Shown here piece after piece: positions 8,086 to 15,271 of a stretch of DNA of 64,000 nucleotides (position 1 is its first letter; each line of letters starts with the position of its first letter). Origin of the DNA: Phycisphaerae bacterium. GTDB lineage: Bacteria; Planctomycetota; Phycisphaerae; UBA1845; JAFGLZ01. The stretch covers positions 38,934-102,933 of the forward strand of contig JAFGLZ010000039.1 of the NCBI GenBank assembly GCA_016927755.1. The letters are read 5' to 3'. The position numbers and the translations under genes are program-made. The notes under the pieces are model-generated. The model ran no database searches, was not told the origin of the DNA, and saw only the letters and a list, made by a program, of their open reading frames with translations.

Positions 8086-8410
8086 ATGACCCGATCCGAC
8101 TTGCGGTGGCCGGTGGTGCTCTACGGTATAGCGGCGCAGATCTGCCTGGTGGCCCCTACCCTATCGGGGGCCGTCGAGCGGCACGTCCCGGGCCAATACG
8201 GGACGATCCGGGCAGCCATCGCCGCCAGTGACCCAGGGGAAGAAGTGGTCATTGCGGAGGGCACGTACACGGGCGCGGGCATCCGTGACCTGAGCTCCTC
8301 AGGCAAGGCAACCACCATCCACGGTACACTCTCTCCGGACCCCGGAGCGTCGAAGGCACGGTCCTCGATTGGCAGGGCAGCCAGTTCGGTCCGCGTACCG
8401 ACATTCCTCA
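8086..8410 (+). pseudogene. Truncated and frameshifted start of a beta-helix (pectin-lyase-like) exported protein
   Basis: From the ATG at 8086 the product has a signal peptide ('VVLYGIAAQICLVAPTLSGA') and then the hallmark start of planctomycete right-handed beta-helix proteins: 'VPGQYGTIRAAIAASDPGEEVVIAEGTY' (a Thr-Ile-x-x-Ala-Ile pattern). After 'KATTIHGT' near 8330 the family continuation is found in another frame as 'VEGTVLDWQGSQFGPRTDIPHFW', so a frameshift lies around 8329-8345. The sequence then stops at the 3' end of mutY (8408). Only about 105 of an expected 400 or more residues remain, so this is a dead gene. Confidence 0.65.
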
Positions 8411-9508
8411 CTTCTGGACTCGCTTGCGCCGGCCCTTCTGGCCCAGCGCCGCGATGACCTTGTGCGTCGCCTTCGGGAAGGCATAGTCGTCCAGTTCGCT
8501 CACCCGAACCCACTTCCACGCGTCGCAGCCGATCGCCTTCGGCCTGCCCGATACGTAGTCGCATTCGAAGGCGTGTAGCGTGATCTTGAAGTGCGTGTAG
8601 GCGTGCCGGACGGTCGTGAGCGGGGCTCGGACGCTGACTCGGATTCCGAGCTCTTCGCGGATCTCGCGGACGACGCAGTCCTCGAGCGACTCGCCGTCAC
8701 GCCGCTTACCGCCGGGGAACTCCCACAGCCCGCCGAGCAGGCCCTCCGGTTTGCGGCGGTCGATCAGGATCCGACCGCCCTTCCAGACGACGCCCACGGC
8801 CACCTCGTCGTGCGGCAACGGCCTGCGTTTGACCTTTGCCGGCAGACGGTCCTGCTCGTTGTGGGCCTTCGCCTGGCAGCAGCGGATCAGCGGACAGATC
8901 GGACACCGCGGTTCCCGTGGGACGCAGACGGTCGCACCAAGGTCCATCAGGGCTTGGTTGAACAGGCTCGCCTTGCCCGACGGGATCAGCTCTCGGGCGA
9001 GGGTCCACAGCCGTTTCTGCGTCCGGGCGTGCTTGGGGTTTTGGCGGATGCGGACGAGGCGGCAGAGCACGCGGGTCACGTTTCCGTCGAGCACGGGCTC
9101 GTCGAGGCCGAAGGCGATGCTGGCGATCGCCCCGGCCGTGTACCGACCGATGCCGGGCAAGCTGCGCAGCTCCTCGGTGGTTCGTGGGAGATCGCTTCCG
9201 AACTCCTCGACCACTTGTCGAGCCGCCCGGTGCAGGTTCCTCGCTCGGCTGTAGTAGCCCATGCCCTCCCAAGCCTTCAACACGCGCTCCAACGGCGCTT
9301 CGGCGAGATGGCGAACCGTCGGAAAGGTCTTCAAGAACCGCTCGTAGTAGGGCCTGACCGTGGCGACCTGGGTCTGTTGCAGCATGATCTCCGAGACCCA
9401 GATCGCGTACGGATCACGCGTGCCGCGCCACGGCAACTCGCGCTGATGGCGCCTGTACCACGTGAGCAGCTTCGTCTGAATGGTTCGAGTGGGAGGTCGT
9501 GGGTTCAT
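8408..9508 (-). CDS. mutY: A/G-specific adenine glycosylase MutY
   Basis: A 366-residue base-excision-repair enzyme that removes adenine mispaired with 8-oxoguanine. The catalytic Glu is in 'SEIMLQQTQV' (about residue 40). The helix-hairpin-helix is 'LPGIGRYTAGAIASIAFG', and the catalytic Asp lies in 'VLDGNVTR' (about 141). The [4Fe-4S] ligands follow the C-x6-C-x2-C-x5-C pattern (195, 202, 205, 211). The C-terminal third is the MutT/Nudix-like 8-oxoG-sensing domain ('LLGGLWEFPGGKRR'). It ends with a basic tail. Length is typical. It lies immediately downstream of the methyltransferase gene on the same strand. Confidence 0.97.
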   Translation of the reverse strand: MNPRPPTRTIQTKLLTWYRRHQRELPWRGTRDPYAIWVSEIMLQQTQVATVRPYYERFLKTFPTVRHLAEAPLERVLKAWEGMGYYSRARNLHRAARQVVEEFGSDLPRTTEELRSLPGIGRYTAGAIASIAFGLDEPVLDGNVTRVLCRLVRIRQNPKHARTQKRLWTLARELIPSGKASLFNQALMDLGATVCVPREPRCPICPLIRCCQAKAHNEQDRLPAKVKRRPLPHDEVAVGVVWKGGRILIDRRKPEGLLGGLWEFPGGKRRDGESLEDCVVREIREELGIRVSVRAPLTTVRHAYTHFKITLHAFECDYVSGRPKAIGCDAWKWVRVSELDDYAFPKATHKVIAALGQKGRRKRVQK

Positions 9509-9562
9509 CGTCGGTGGATCATCCCCCTCGGCTCGCCGAGACGCTTGCCCGGTGCGGGGCGA

Positions 9563-10237
9563 TCACGGCAGCCGCCCGAAGACGTCGAGGTGGCGATCGG
9601 AGACCATCTCGACGTCGAGCGCCGACAGCCCAGCGCGATCGAGCTGCTCGCGGACCTCGTCCGGCGTGTACGCCGCCAGCAGCGACCGGTAGAACTCCTC
9701 CTTGAGCAGGTCCGACTCGTCGCCCGAGTTCCGCTCGACGATTTCGCGGGCGATCTCCCGGCTCGACGGCCGCGCCAGGTCTCGCAGCAGCACGAGCGCG
9801 CCCGGCTTGGCCAATCGCCTCACTCCGGCCCACAACGGGTCGACGTCGTTGATGTGATGCAGGATGCTGTTGGAGAACACCACGTCGAAGCCACCCGGCG
9901 GCAGCGACAGCGCCTTTGCGTCGCCGAGGACCAGCTCGATCGACGCGGACAGGCCCGCCCCTTCCACGGCCCGGCGTGCGAGATCGAGCATCGCCGGCGA
10001 GCCGTCGACGGCCGTAACGTGCCACGACGGTCTGGCGCGAACCATACGGATCGGGATGTCGCCCGGGCCCGTGCCCAGATCCACCGCCCGGGCCGACTCG
10101 ACCGGCCCAACAAGCTCCAGCAGCCGTCGCACGAATCGGTCGTTCACCTCGGCGAAGTCGGCCACGGCGTAGGCCGCCGCCTCCTCATCCAAGTCCATCA
10201 ATTCCGGTTCAGGTTGACGCGGAATAGCGGGCGTCAT
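9563..10237 (-). CDS. Class I SAM-dependent methyltransferase
   Basis: A 224-residue Rossmann-fold methyltransferase. Motif I is 'AVDLGTGPGDIPI', the acidic end of strand 2 is 'VTAVDGSPAML', and motif IV is 'FDVVFSNSILHHI'. I choose the ATG at 10237 over the GTG at 10258. The ATG has a GAGGA site 8 bases upstream, and a TATAAT at 10270-10275 would place transcription start almost on the GTG. The substrate is unknown. The gene is followed by mutY with a 54-base gap, so cotranscription is likely. Its extreme C-terminus recurs as a remnant near 5436-5480. Confidence 0.88.
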   Translation of the reverse strand: MTPAIPRQPEPELMDLDEEAAAYAVADFAEVNDRFVRRLLELVGPVESARAVDLGTGPGDIPIRMVRARPSWHVTAVDGSPAMLDLARRAVEGAGLSASIELVLGDAKALSLPPGGFDVVFSNSILHHINDVDPLWAGVRRLAKPGALVLLRDLARPSSREIAREIVERNSGDESDLLKEEFYRSLLAAYTPDEVREQLDRAGLSALDVEMVSDRHLDVFGRLP

Positions 10238-10269
10238 CGGAAGATCCTCGCTGGCCACACTTCTCCGCG

Positions 10270-10275
10270 ATTATA
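10270..10275 (-). promoter_or_regulatory. -10 element TATAAT before the methyltransferase-mutY unit
   Basis: Perfect TATAAT on the minus strand 32 bases upstream of the preferred methyltransferase ATG. No recognisable -35 is seen. It supports the choice of the shorter start. Confidence 0.4.
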
Positions 10276-10356
10276 CCGAATACGCCGACACCCGCGAGCC
10301 GGGGTAGGACGGACGGGTCTCATGCGACACGGCATGGACGGATCCGCGTCACTTTC

Positions 10357-10365
10357 TGGTATGAT
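10357..10365 (+). promoter_or_regulatory. Extended -10 promoter TGG-TATGAT before the hydrolase gene
   Basis: An extended -10 (TGn then TATGAT) lies 58 bases upstream of the hydrolase ATG and faces away from the methyltransferase promoter, so the 166-base divergent gap has one candidate promoter for each side. The -35 is poor, which an extended -10 can tolerate. Confidence 0.4.
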
Positions 10366-10423
10366 GTCACCGACATGCGTTCGGGATCCTCGCGGCCCGT
10401 CGTTCACGTCCGGGGGAGAAATC

Positions 10424-11410
10424 ATGGCAAGCAATCGTTACGGCATCATCGTACTGCCTGCCGCGCTGCTGAGCGCGCTACCCGCCTGTCAGTCCGCGTT
10501 GCCTCCCGGCCAGCCGGAAGCGGGGCCGGGCGGCGCCGATTACGTTCACCTGAGCATGAAGGAGTCTCGCTTCGGGCGGGAGGGCCTGGAATACTGGCTC
10601 TTCGAGCCGGCCGAGCCGACGCCCAATTCGGCGCCGCTCGTTGTCTTCAACCACGGGTGGTCCGCCATGGAGCCGAAGGGCTACGTTGCTTGGATCGAGC
10701 ACATCGTCCGGCGCGGCAACATCGTCGTCTATCCCCGCTATCAGGCGAGTCTGAAGGCACCGTTCAGTGAGTTCATGCCCAACACACTGGCCGCGGTCAA
10801 GGACGGAATCGCCCGTCTGCAGTCCGGTGGCCATGTCCGTCCGGAGCTGGACCATGTCGCAACGGTAGGCCACTCGATCGGAGGACAGATCTCGGCAAAC
10901 CTCGCGGCTGTCGCCGCGGACGAGGCACTGCCCGTGTTCAAGGCGGTGATGTGCGTCGAGCCGTGGGGCCCGGGACACGACATCCCCTGGCACGTCCCGT
11001 TCGAGGACCTGAGCCGGATTCCCGCGGGAACGCTTCTGCTGACGATCGTCGGGGACGCGGACGCCTTCGCCGGGGACATCGGCGCTCGGATCATCTTTGA
11101 CGGCGCTGCGCAAGTCTCGCCCGAGGACAAGGATTTCGTCGTTCTGAACTCGGACGATCACGGTCGTCCGCGACTCGTGGCGACCCACTTCGCCCCAGCC
11201 GCGAGCGGGAAGGCGGCCGGCGGAAGCCTCCTGAGCCCGGACGCCCTGGACTACTACGGAACGTGGAAGCTCTTCGACGCGTTGGCGGACGCCGCATTCC
11301 ACGGGACCCATCGCGAGTACGCCCTTGGCGACACACCCGAGCAGCGTTTCATGGGCCTCTGGAGCGATGGCACGCCCGTCAACGAACTGGTCGTCACGGA
11401 CGCCCCGTGA
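10424..11410 (+). CDS. Alpha/beta hydrolase lipoprotein
   Basis: A 328-residue exported hydrolase. It starts at the ATG preceded by GGGGGAGAA; the open frame runs far upstream only because mutY lies opposite. The N-terminus is a lipoprotein signal ending in 'LSALPACQS', so it should be acylated at Cys. The nucleophile elbow is 'VGHSIGGQ' (Ser in GxSxG), after an oxyanion strand 'PLVVFNHGW'. A late Asp ('IVGDADAF') and His ('NSDDHGR') can complete the triad. It resembles chlorophyllase/PAF-acetylhydrolase-like or dienelactone-hydrolase-type proteins. Substrate unknown. A strong hairpin follows about 85 bases after the stop. Confidence 0.85.
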   Translation: MASNRYGIIVLPAALLSALPACQSALPPGQPEAGPGGADYVHLSMKESRFGREGLEYWLFEPAEPTPNSAPLVVFNHGWSAMEPKGYVAWIEHIVRRGNIVVYPRYQASLKAPFSEFMPNTLAAVKDGIARLQSGGHVRPELDHVATVGHSIGGQISANLAAVAADEALPVFKAVMCVEPWGPGHDIPWHVPFEDLSRIPAGTLLLTIVGDADAFAGDIGARIIFDGAAQVSPEDKDFVVLNSDDHGRPRLVATHFAPAASGKAAGGSLLSPDALDYYGTWKLFDALADAAFHGTHREYALGDTPEQRFMGLWSDGTPVNELVVTDAP

Positions 11411-11496
11411 GTGCTCGGTCGCGCATTCGAGATGCTCGTGGACGGCGCGCTCCTGATCCGCGGCGCGGGGACTATCCCCCCAGTACGTCAGAAGCA

Positions 11497-11531
11497 ACAC
11501 GGCGGCCGGCCCCTGGAGCCGACCGCCGTGT
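11497..11531 (-). terminator. Strong hairpin between convergent genes
   Basis: ACACGGCGG at 11497-11505 pairs perfectly with CCGCCGTGT at 11523-11531, and the stem continues inward with one mismatch (CCGGC/GCCGA). On the minus strand it follows the stop of the exported repeat protein and runs into a T-rich TTGCTTCT. It can serve both convergent genes. Confidence 0.65.
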
Positions 11532-11562
11532 CTGAGCCATAAGGATGCGTGTCTACCAACGA

Positions 11563-13035
11563 CTACGTGAGGCGCCGGATCACGACACCCAGCCCAAGCG
11601 CGAGCAATGACATGGCGACGAACGGCGGCATACCGCTGCCGCACTTGAACGCCGCCTCAATGGCCTTATCGTCATCCATCGTCACATAGAGGACGGTGTT
11701 GGAATCGAACGTGGCGAAGTTCGCGTCGCCGGGGTAGTTCGGATCGAAGATCGTCCACCGGTTGAACGACTTGCCCTCGATCGGCTCGGCCACCAGGATG
11801 ATGCCCGTGCCATCGGTGTATCGACGCAACTCGCTGATGTCGTTGGCGTCGTGGTTCGGGTCATCCAACAGATCCGGGTCGACCGACACCGAGCCGTAGT
11901 TCGAGTTGACGATCGAGAGACTGAGCGCGCGACCCACGTTGGTGAAGACGCCCGTCCTGGCCTCGATGTTGTCGAAGGCGCCCTCGGCCGGATAGCCGTT
12001 CTGGTAATTGATGTCCGAGAAGATGGAGATGATGTTGATGCCGTCGGATCGGTACCATTGGAGTCCCGTGTCGTAGCCCGGCTTGGAGCCTGAGGCCCAG
12101 CTCTGACCGAAATGGCGGTCGAGGAGATACTCGCCGTCCCAGTCGAACTTGCCGCCGTGCCAGATGGCCTGCTTGAGGTACTTCCCGTTGGGATCGCCGC
12201 TGGCGTAGTTCGGATCGTGAGTGAACTGCGTGAGGATCCACAAGCCCGTCCGCTCCCAAGTGTTCATCGACACGCGATACCACTTGGGCTGTGCCTTGTC
12301 GTTCGGCTTGTACAGCGTCGGGTCATTCGGATCGGCGAACTGACTGCCCGGATCGCCGGCGTTCGGGTCGGTCCAGACGCGCTCGAAGTTCCAGAAGGGC
12401 GTCTTGTAGGGGGCCACAGTGGATTTGGTAAAATCGATCCCCTGCGTCTCGGCATGCCACGTGTGCGGGTACTCGTCCAATGCGCCAGCCTGAGCGTCCA
12501 GCTCCAGCGCCGAGGAAATCCCCCACCAGTAGGTGGTGTCCGCATGCAAGAGAGGGAAGAACCTGCCCTTGTCGTTATTGGGGTCCGCCGGGAAATTGGT
12601 GTAGTAGCACCACGTCAGAAGATAGTGATCGGTCGTGTCGTCCCAGAAACATGGGCTCGTGTTGGGATCCGTGTCGCCCGTCTGGACACTGGTGCCGATA
12701 TACCCCATCGGGGCCGGACCGATCGTGTAGCCGACCACCGCAAGGCGCAAGGCCTTGTTGGCGACGGCGTCGCTGCCCACGCCCCACCCGTAGCTGGTAC
12801 CGATCAGATTATGGATGGTCCAGTCAGGGTTGTCCGCATCCCACACGTTCGGATCCGTCCAGTAGTTCGGGTCCGTGTAGTAGGGATCGTTGGCATCGTA
12901 GCCGATGCCGTTCGGGTCCGTTCGCTTGTACACCATGTCATCAAAGTTGTCCCAGTAGTCCGCTGTCACCGTGGTCGTCATCGCACAGACCACGGCCAGC
13001 ACGCTTGCGCCAGCCACAAATACCTTACGACTCAT
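11563..13035 (-). CDS. Exported Asp-Pro-Asn-rich protein with InlB-type repeat and CGSG C-terminal anchor
   Basis: A 490-residue secreted protein with a Sec signal ('VFVAGASVLAVVCAMTTTVTA'). The body is full of 'DPN' tripeptides ('YTDPNYWTDPNVWDADNPD'), suggesting calcium-coordinating loops, and reads like a beta-sandwich lectin-like module. Residues about 390-465 form a divergent InlB B-repeat ('GTGIILVAEPIEGKSFNRWTIF', then 'VTMDDDKAIEAAFKCGSG'). The end is Cys-Gly-Ser-Gly, one hydrophobic helix and an Arg-Arg, like a PEP-/MYXO-CTERM sorting tail; the 47395 gene has the same kind of end. A GAGGAAGG ribosome site precedes the ATG. It follows the TetR gene by 26 bases, so it is probably TetR-controlled. 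Function unknown. Confidence 0.85.
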   Translation of the reverse strand: MSRKVFVAGASVLAVVCAMTTTVTADYWDNFDDMVYKRTDPNGIGYDANDPYYTDPNYWTDPNVWDADNPDWTIHNLIGTSYGWGVGSDAVANKALRLAVVGYTIGPAPMGYIGTSVQTGDTDPNTSPCFWDDTTDHYLLTWCYYTNFPADPNNDKGRFFPLLHADTTYWWGISSALELDAQAGALDEYPHTWHAETQGIDFTKSTVAPYKTPFWNFERVWTDPNAGDPGSQFADPNDPTLYKPNDKAQPKWYRVSMNTWERTGLWILTQFTHDPNYASGDPNGKYLKQAIWHGGKFDWDGEYLLDRHFGQSWASGSKPGYDTGLQWYRSDGINIISIFSDINYQNGYPAEGAFDNIEARTGVFTNVGRALSLSIVNSNYGSVSVDPDLLDDPNHDANDISELRRYTDGTGIILVAEPIEGKSFNRWTIFDPNYPGDANFATFDSNTVLYVTMDDDKAIEAAFKCGSGMPPFVAMSLLALGLGVVIRRLT

Positions 13036-13061
13036 GATCCTTCCTCCTCACCCAGTTCCTG

Positions 13062-13961
13062 TTATGGCGCGGCAGGCAACCGCACATGGCTTGACCCATC
13101 CGGCGCGTTCTGCCCTCGTAGAACCGCCTCTGATGGATCCGTATCCGCGAGACTCCTGGCCCCGAAGGGAAACGCCTCGAGGCCTGGTGAAACCGCCACG
13201 CTCACGGGCGGTAGCTTCGGTAGTGTCAGGTGCGTCAGCGATCGCCCCCCGATCTCCTCGATCAGATCCGGCGGGAAGACCTCCGCGGCGAGACGCTCGA
13301 GGGTGCGGTTGTAGTCCCACTCGGTCGAGAGGGGACGCCAGCCGAAGCCGTCCATCATCGCCACCAGCGCCCCCAGAATGGAGGCCTCTGGATCCTCAAA
13401 TCCCAACTGACTCAGTGGGATGTCCGAACTCATGAAATTCATCGCGCCCCACTGGGCCGCCCACAGACCGAAGAAGATGTCGTGGTAGTCCATTCCTTCA
13501 GGAGGCACGAGGTCGCCGGAGGCCACGGCATCTCGAACGATGCTCATATCGCTGCAGATGCCCCGCGTCATCAAGACTCGAAGCTCCTCTTGCCGCTCTT
13601 CCGACGTCTTGGCTCGACTGATTGCCGGTGAGGTAACCAGCAGCTTGGCGATCAGTTGCCTGGGGAACAGGATGACGCTGACGGCCCCCACGGCTAGCAG
13701 CCGCTCGCGGGGGGTGCCCTTGAACATCAGCGCCCGTTCTCGAAGCCTCTGCTGGTGCCGCTCGGTCTCGATAGCCAACGCGAGTACGATTTCTTCCTTA
13801 CAGGAGAAGTGCTTGTAGATCGCCGGCCGCGAACACCGCATTGCCTCGGCAACCGATTCGATACTGAAGCTTCCAAACCCCTCGTTCAGGAGAACTTCGC
13901 GCGCGACCCCGAGGATCTCCTGCTCACGTGGTTTGGGTCGTCTTCGCACGCGAATCGGCAT
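13062..13961 (-). CDS. TetR/AcrR-family transcriptional regulator with long C-terminal extension
   Basis: A 299-residue regulator starting at the ATG at 13961 (product 'MPIRVRRRPKPREQ'). The helix-turn-helix is textbook: 'ILGVAREVLLNEGFGSFSIESVAEAMRCSRPAIYKHFSCKEEIV' region, residues about 15-60. The ligand domain follows ('FFGLWAAQWGAMNFM'). About 80-100 residues at the C-terminus are extra compared with the usual 190-210 and have no recognisable fold. The gene heads a two-gene unit with the exported CGSG protein. Just upstream is a strong promoter whose -35 and spacer overlap a 15-bp palindrome, consistent with autorepression; ligand unknown. Confidence 0.9.
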   Translation of the reverse strand: MPIRVRRRPKPREQEILGVAREVLLNEGFGSFSIESVAEAMRCSRPAIYKHFSCKEEIVLALAIETERHQQRLRERALMFKGTPRERLLAVGAVSVILFPRQLIAKLLVTSPAISRAKTSEERQEELRVLMTRGICSDMSIVRDAVASGDLVPPEGMDYHDIFFGLWAAQWGAMNFMSSDIPLSQLGFEDPEASILGALVAMMDGFGWRPLSTEWDYNRTLERLAAEVFPPDLIEEIGGRSLTHLTLPKLPPVSVAVSPGLEAFPFGARSLADTDPSEAVLRGQNAPDGSSHVRLPAAP

Positions 13962-14034
13962 CAGGCCTCCAAGGACATGCGATTCGGATCTCGCTTTGGG
14001 CACGACGACAATGAGATGCTCAGTGGTCCATTCG

Positions 14035-14062
14035 AGTATATCACCTCGTGACACTTTGTCAA
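14035..14062 (-). promoter_or_regulatory. Strong sigma70 promoter of the TetR operon
   Basis: On the minus strand TTGACA (14062-14057) and TATACT (14040-14035) are separated by 16 bases. The -35 is perfect and the -10 matches five of six. The expected start near 14028 gives a leader of about 67 bases to the TetR ATG. This is the best promoter match in the window. Confidence 0.7.
14048..14062. promoter_or_regulatory. Palindromic operator candidate 1 (GTGACACTTTGTCAA)
   Basis: Inverted repeat TGACA-N3-TGTCA that covers the -35 hexamer and upstream half of the spacer of the TetR promoter. A repressor bound here would block RNA polymerase. A second copy lies 211 bases away. Confidence 0.6.
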
Positions 14063-14258
14063 CATGTTTCGGCCAGCGACGCAAACGATCGACTTCGATG
14101 TCCTCCAAGGGAATGCGACCTCGCAACGCCGGCCCATGCGGCCAGCATGTCCTATAAGCTTTTCTATCGTAGTTACTTACTAGACATAGGCCCTTGTTGG
14201 GGCCCCATTTCGGATCTTCCTCACCCTGCGCGGCCAATTCGTGAACCGAGGACTTGTA

Positions 14259-14273
14259 GTGACATTCTGTCAC
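14259..14273. promoter_or_regulatory. Palindromic operator candidate 2 (GTGACATTCTGTCAC)
   Basis: A perfect 6+6 inverted repeat with 3-base centre that shares 12 of 15 bases with candidate 1. Its left edge is 211 bases from the left edge of candidate 1, close to 20 turns of B-DNA, so both would face the same side of the helix. Confidence 0.6.
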
Positions 14274-14528
14274 GAACTTCTGGGGCACAGATCCGATATG
14301 TCGATGCCGCCGAGGGACCTCTGCGGTGCCCCCTCACACGGGAGAGCTCGGTGGGAATGAGGCACATTGATGGTGAGCCCACGCCCGTCCGGTCGCGCCA
14401 GAGGTCAGCCAGGTTTCACTTCGCTCATGGTGGCAGCGAGGACGACAGACCCGTTCTCTCCGCCACCGCCTCGATCGTCCGAGACGTCTCGCGGGAGCGT
14501 TTAGCGATACCCGATCCTTCGGGACGCG

Positions 14529-14556
14529 TTGAGATTCGCCTGATTCACGCCATAAT
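14529..14556 (+). promoter_or_regulatory. Sigma70 promoter of the siroheme synthase gene
   Basis: TTGAGA (14529-14534) and CATAAT (14551-14556) with a 16-base spacer, each matching consensus in five of six positions. The start would fall near 14564, giving a leader of about 30 bases to the ATG at 14595. Confidence 0.55.
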
Positions 14557-14594
14557 AGCATCGCGTGTGGAACGCGATGTGGAGCGAGGTCCCA

Positions 14595-15224
14595 ATGCCC
14601 TATCCCATCCAACTCGTGCTCGACGGCCTGAGGTGTGTCGTCGTCGGGGGAGGCAAGGTCGCGGCGCGGAAGGTCGAGGCCCTCCGCCAGGCCGGGGCCG
14701 AGGTCCACGTGGTCAGTCCGGAGTTCGACGACTCGCTGAAGGCGCGCGACGACGTCGTGCTACACCGTGAGGTCTACCAGCCCGCCCTGCTCACCGGCGC
14801 GCGACTAGTGCTTGCCTGCACGGACGACAGCACCGTCAACCACGCGGCCGCCGACGATGCTCGTGCGATGGGCGCTCTAGTGAACGTCGCCGATGATCCG
14901 GAGCACTGTGACTTCTACGTGCCGGCGTTGGTGAGGCGCGACCCCATTCAGATCGCTATCGGAACGGGTGGGTCTAGCCCGGAATTGGCGGCGACGATTC
15001 GGAAACGCATCGAATCCGCCGTCCCCGAGTCATACGCCGAGCTCGCCGCCGAACTGGGACGGGTTCGAGCGCTCGTCAAAAGCCGGATCACCCAGCAGGT
15101 CGACCGCAGCCGGTTCTTCGCCGAGCTCTGCGGCGAGGAATCCATTCGACGATTCGAGCGAGACGGCCTCGACGCCTGGCGAGACTGGTTCAAGAACCGT
15201 CTGGAAGACGTCGCCGACGCCTGA
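14595..15224 (+). CDS. Siroheme synthase N-terminal-type protein (precorrin-2 dehydrogenase/ferrochelatase)
   Basis: A 209-residue protein of the CysG-N/Met8 type. It oxidises precorrin-2 with NAD+ and may insert iron to give siroheme. The NAD-binding start is 'CVVVGGGKVAARKVEAL'. The conserved 'LACTDDSTVNHAAADDAR', 'VNVADDPEHCDFYVPALVRR' and 'IAIGTGGSSPELA' follow. It has no SUMT methyltransferase domain. I choose the ATG at 14595 because GGAGCGAGGT sits just upstream and the promoter would leave the alternative at 14565 without a leader. No cytochrome/heme or sulfite genes are adjacent. The GT39-like gene follows after 47 bases. Confidence 0.92.
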   Translation: MPYPIQLVLDGLRCVVVGGGKVAARKVEALRQAGAEVHVVSPEFDDSLKARDDVVLHREVYQPALLTGARLVLACTDDSTVNHAAADDARAMGALVNVADDPEHCDFYVPALVRRDPIQIAIGTGGSSPELAATIRKRIESAVPESYAELAAELGRVRALVKSRITQQVDRSRFFAELCGEESIRRFERDGLDAWRDWFKNRLEDVADA

Positions 15225-15271
15225 TCCATTGGCGCTATACCCATCCACGGAGCGAGCCATCGACCTCTGAG

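Larger units (their letters stand above)
13962..14594. other. Divergent intergenic region between TetR gene and siroheme synthase gene
   Basis: 633 bases without a convincing gene. The TetR frame stays open for 109 codons upstream of its ATG, but the sequence is not protein-like and contains the promoter. It holds two matched palindromes (14048-14062 and 14259-14273), the TetR promoter and the siroheme synthase promoter. The middle (about 14150-14200) is AT-rich relative to its surroundings. Confidence 0.6.

Noticed and set aside
8591..10423. Long plus-strand open frame that runs into the hydrolase gene
   Set aside because: It lies opposite mutY and the methyltransferase and is an antisense shadow caused by high GC; only the part from ATG 10424 has protein features.
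13962..14288. 109-codon upstream extension of the TetR frame
   Set aside because: It crosses the strong promoter and palindrome, and the product has no domain character.
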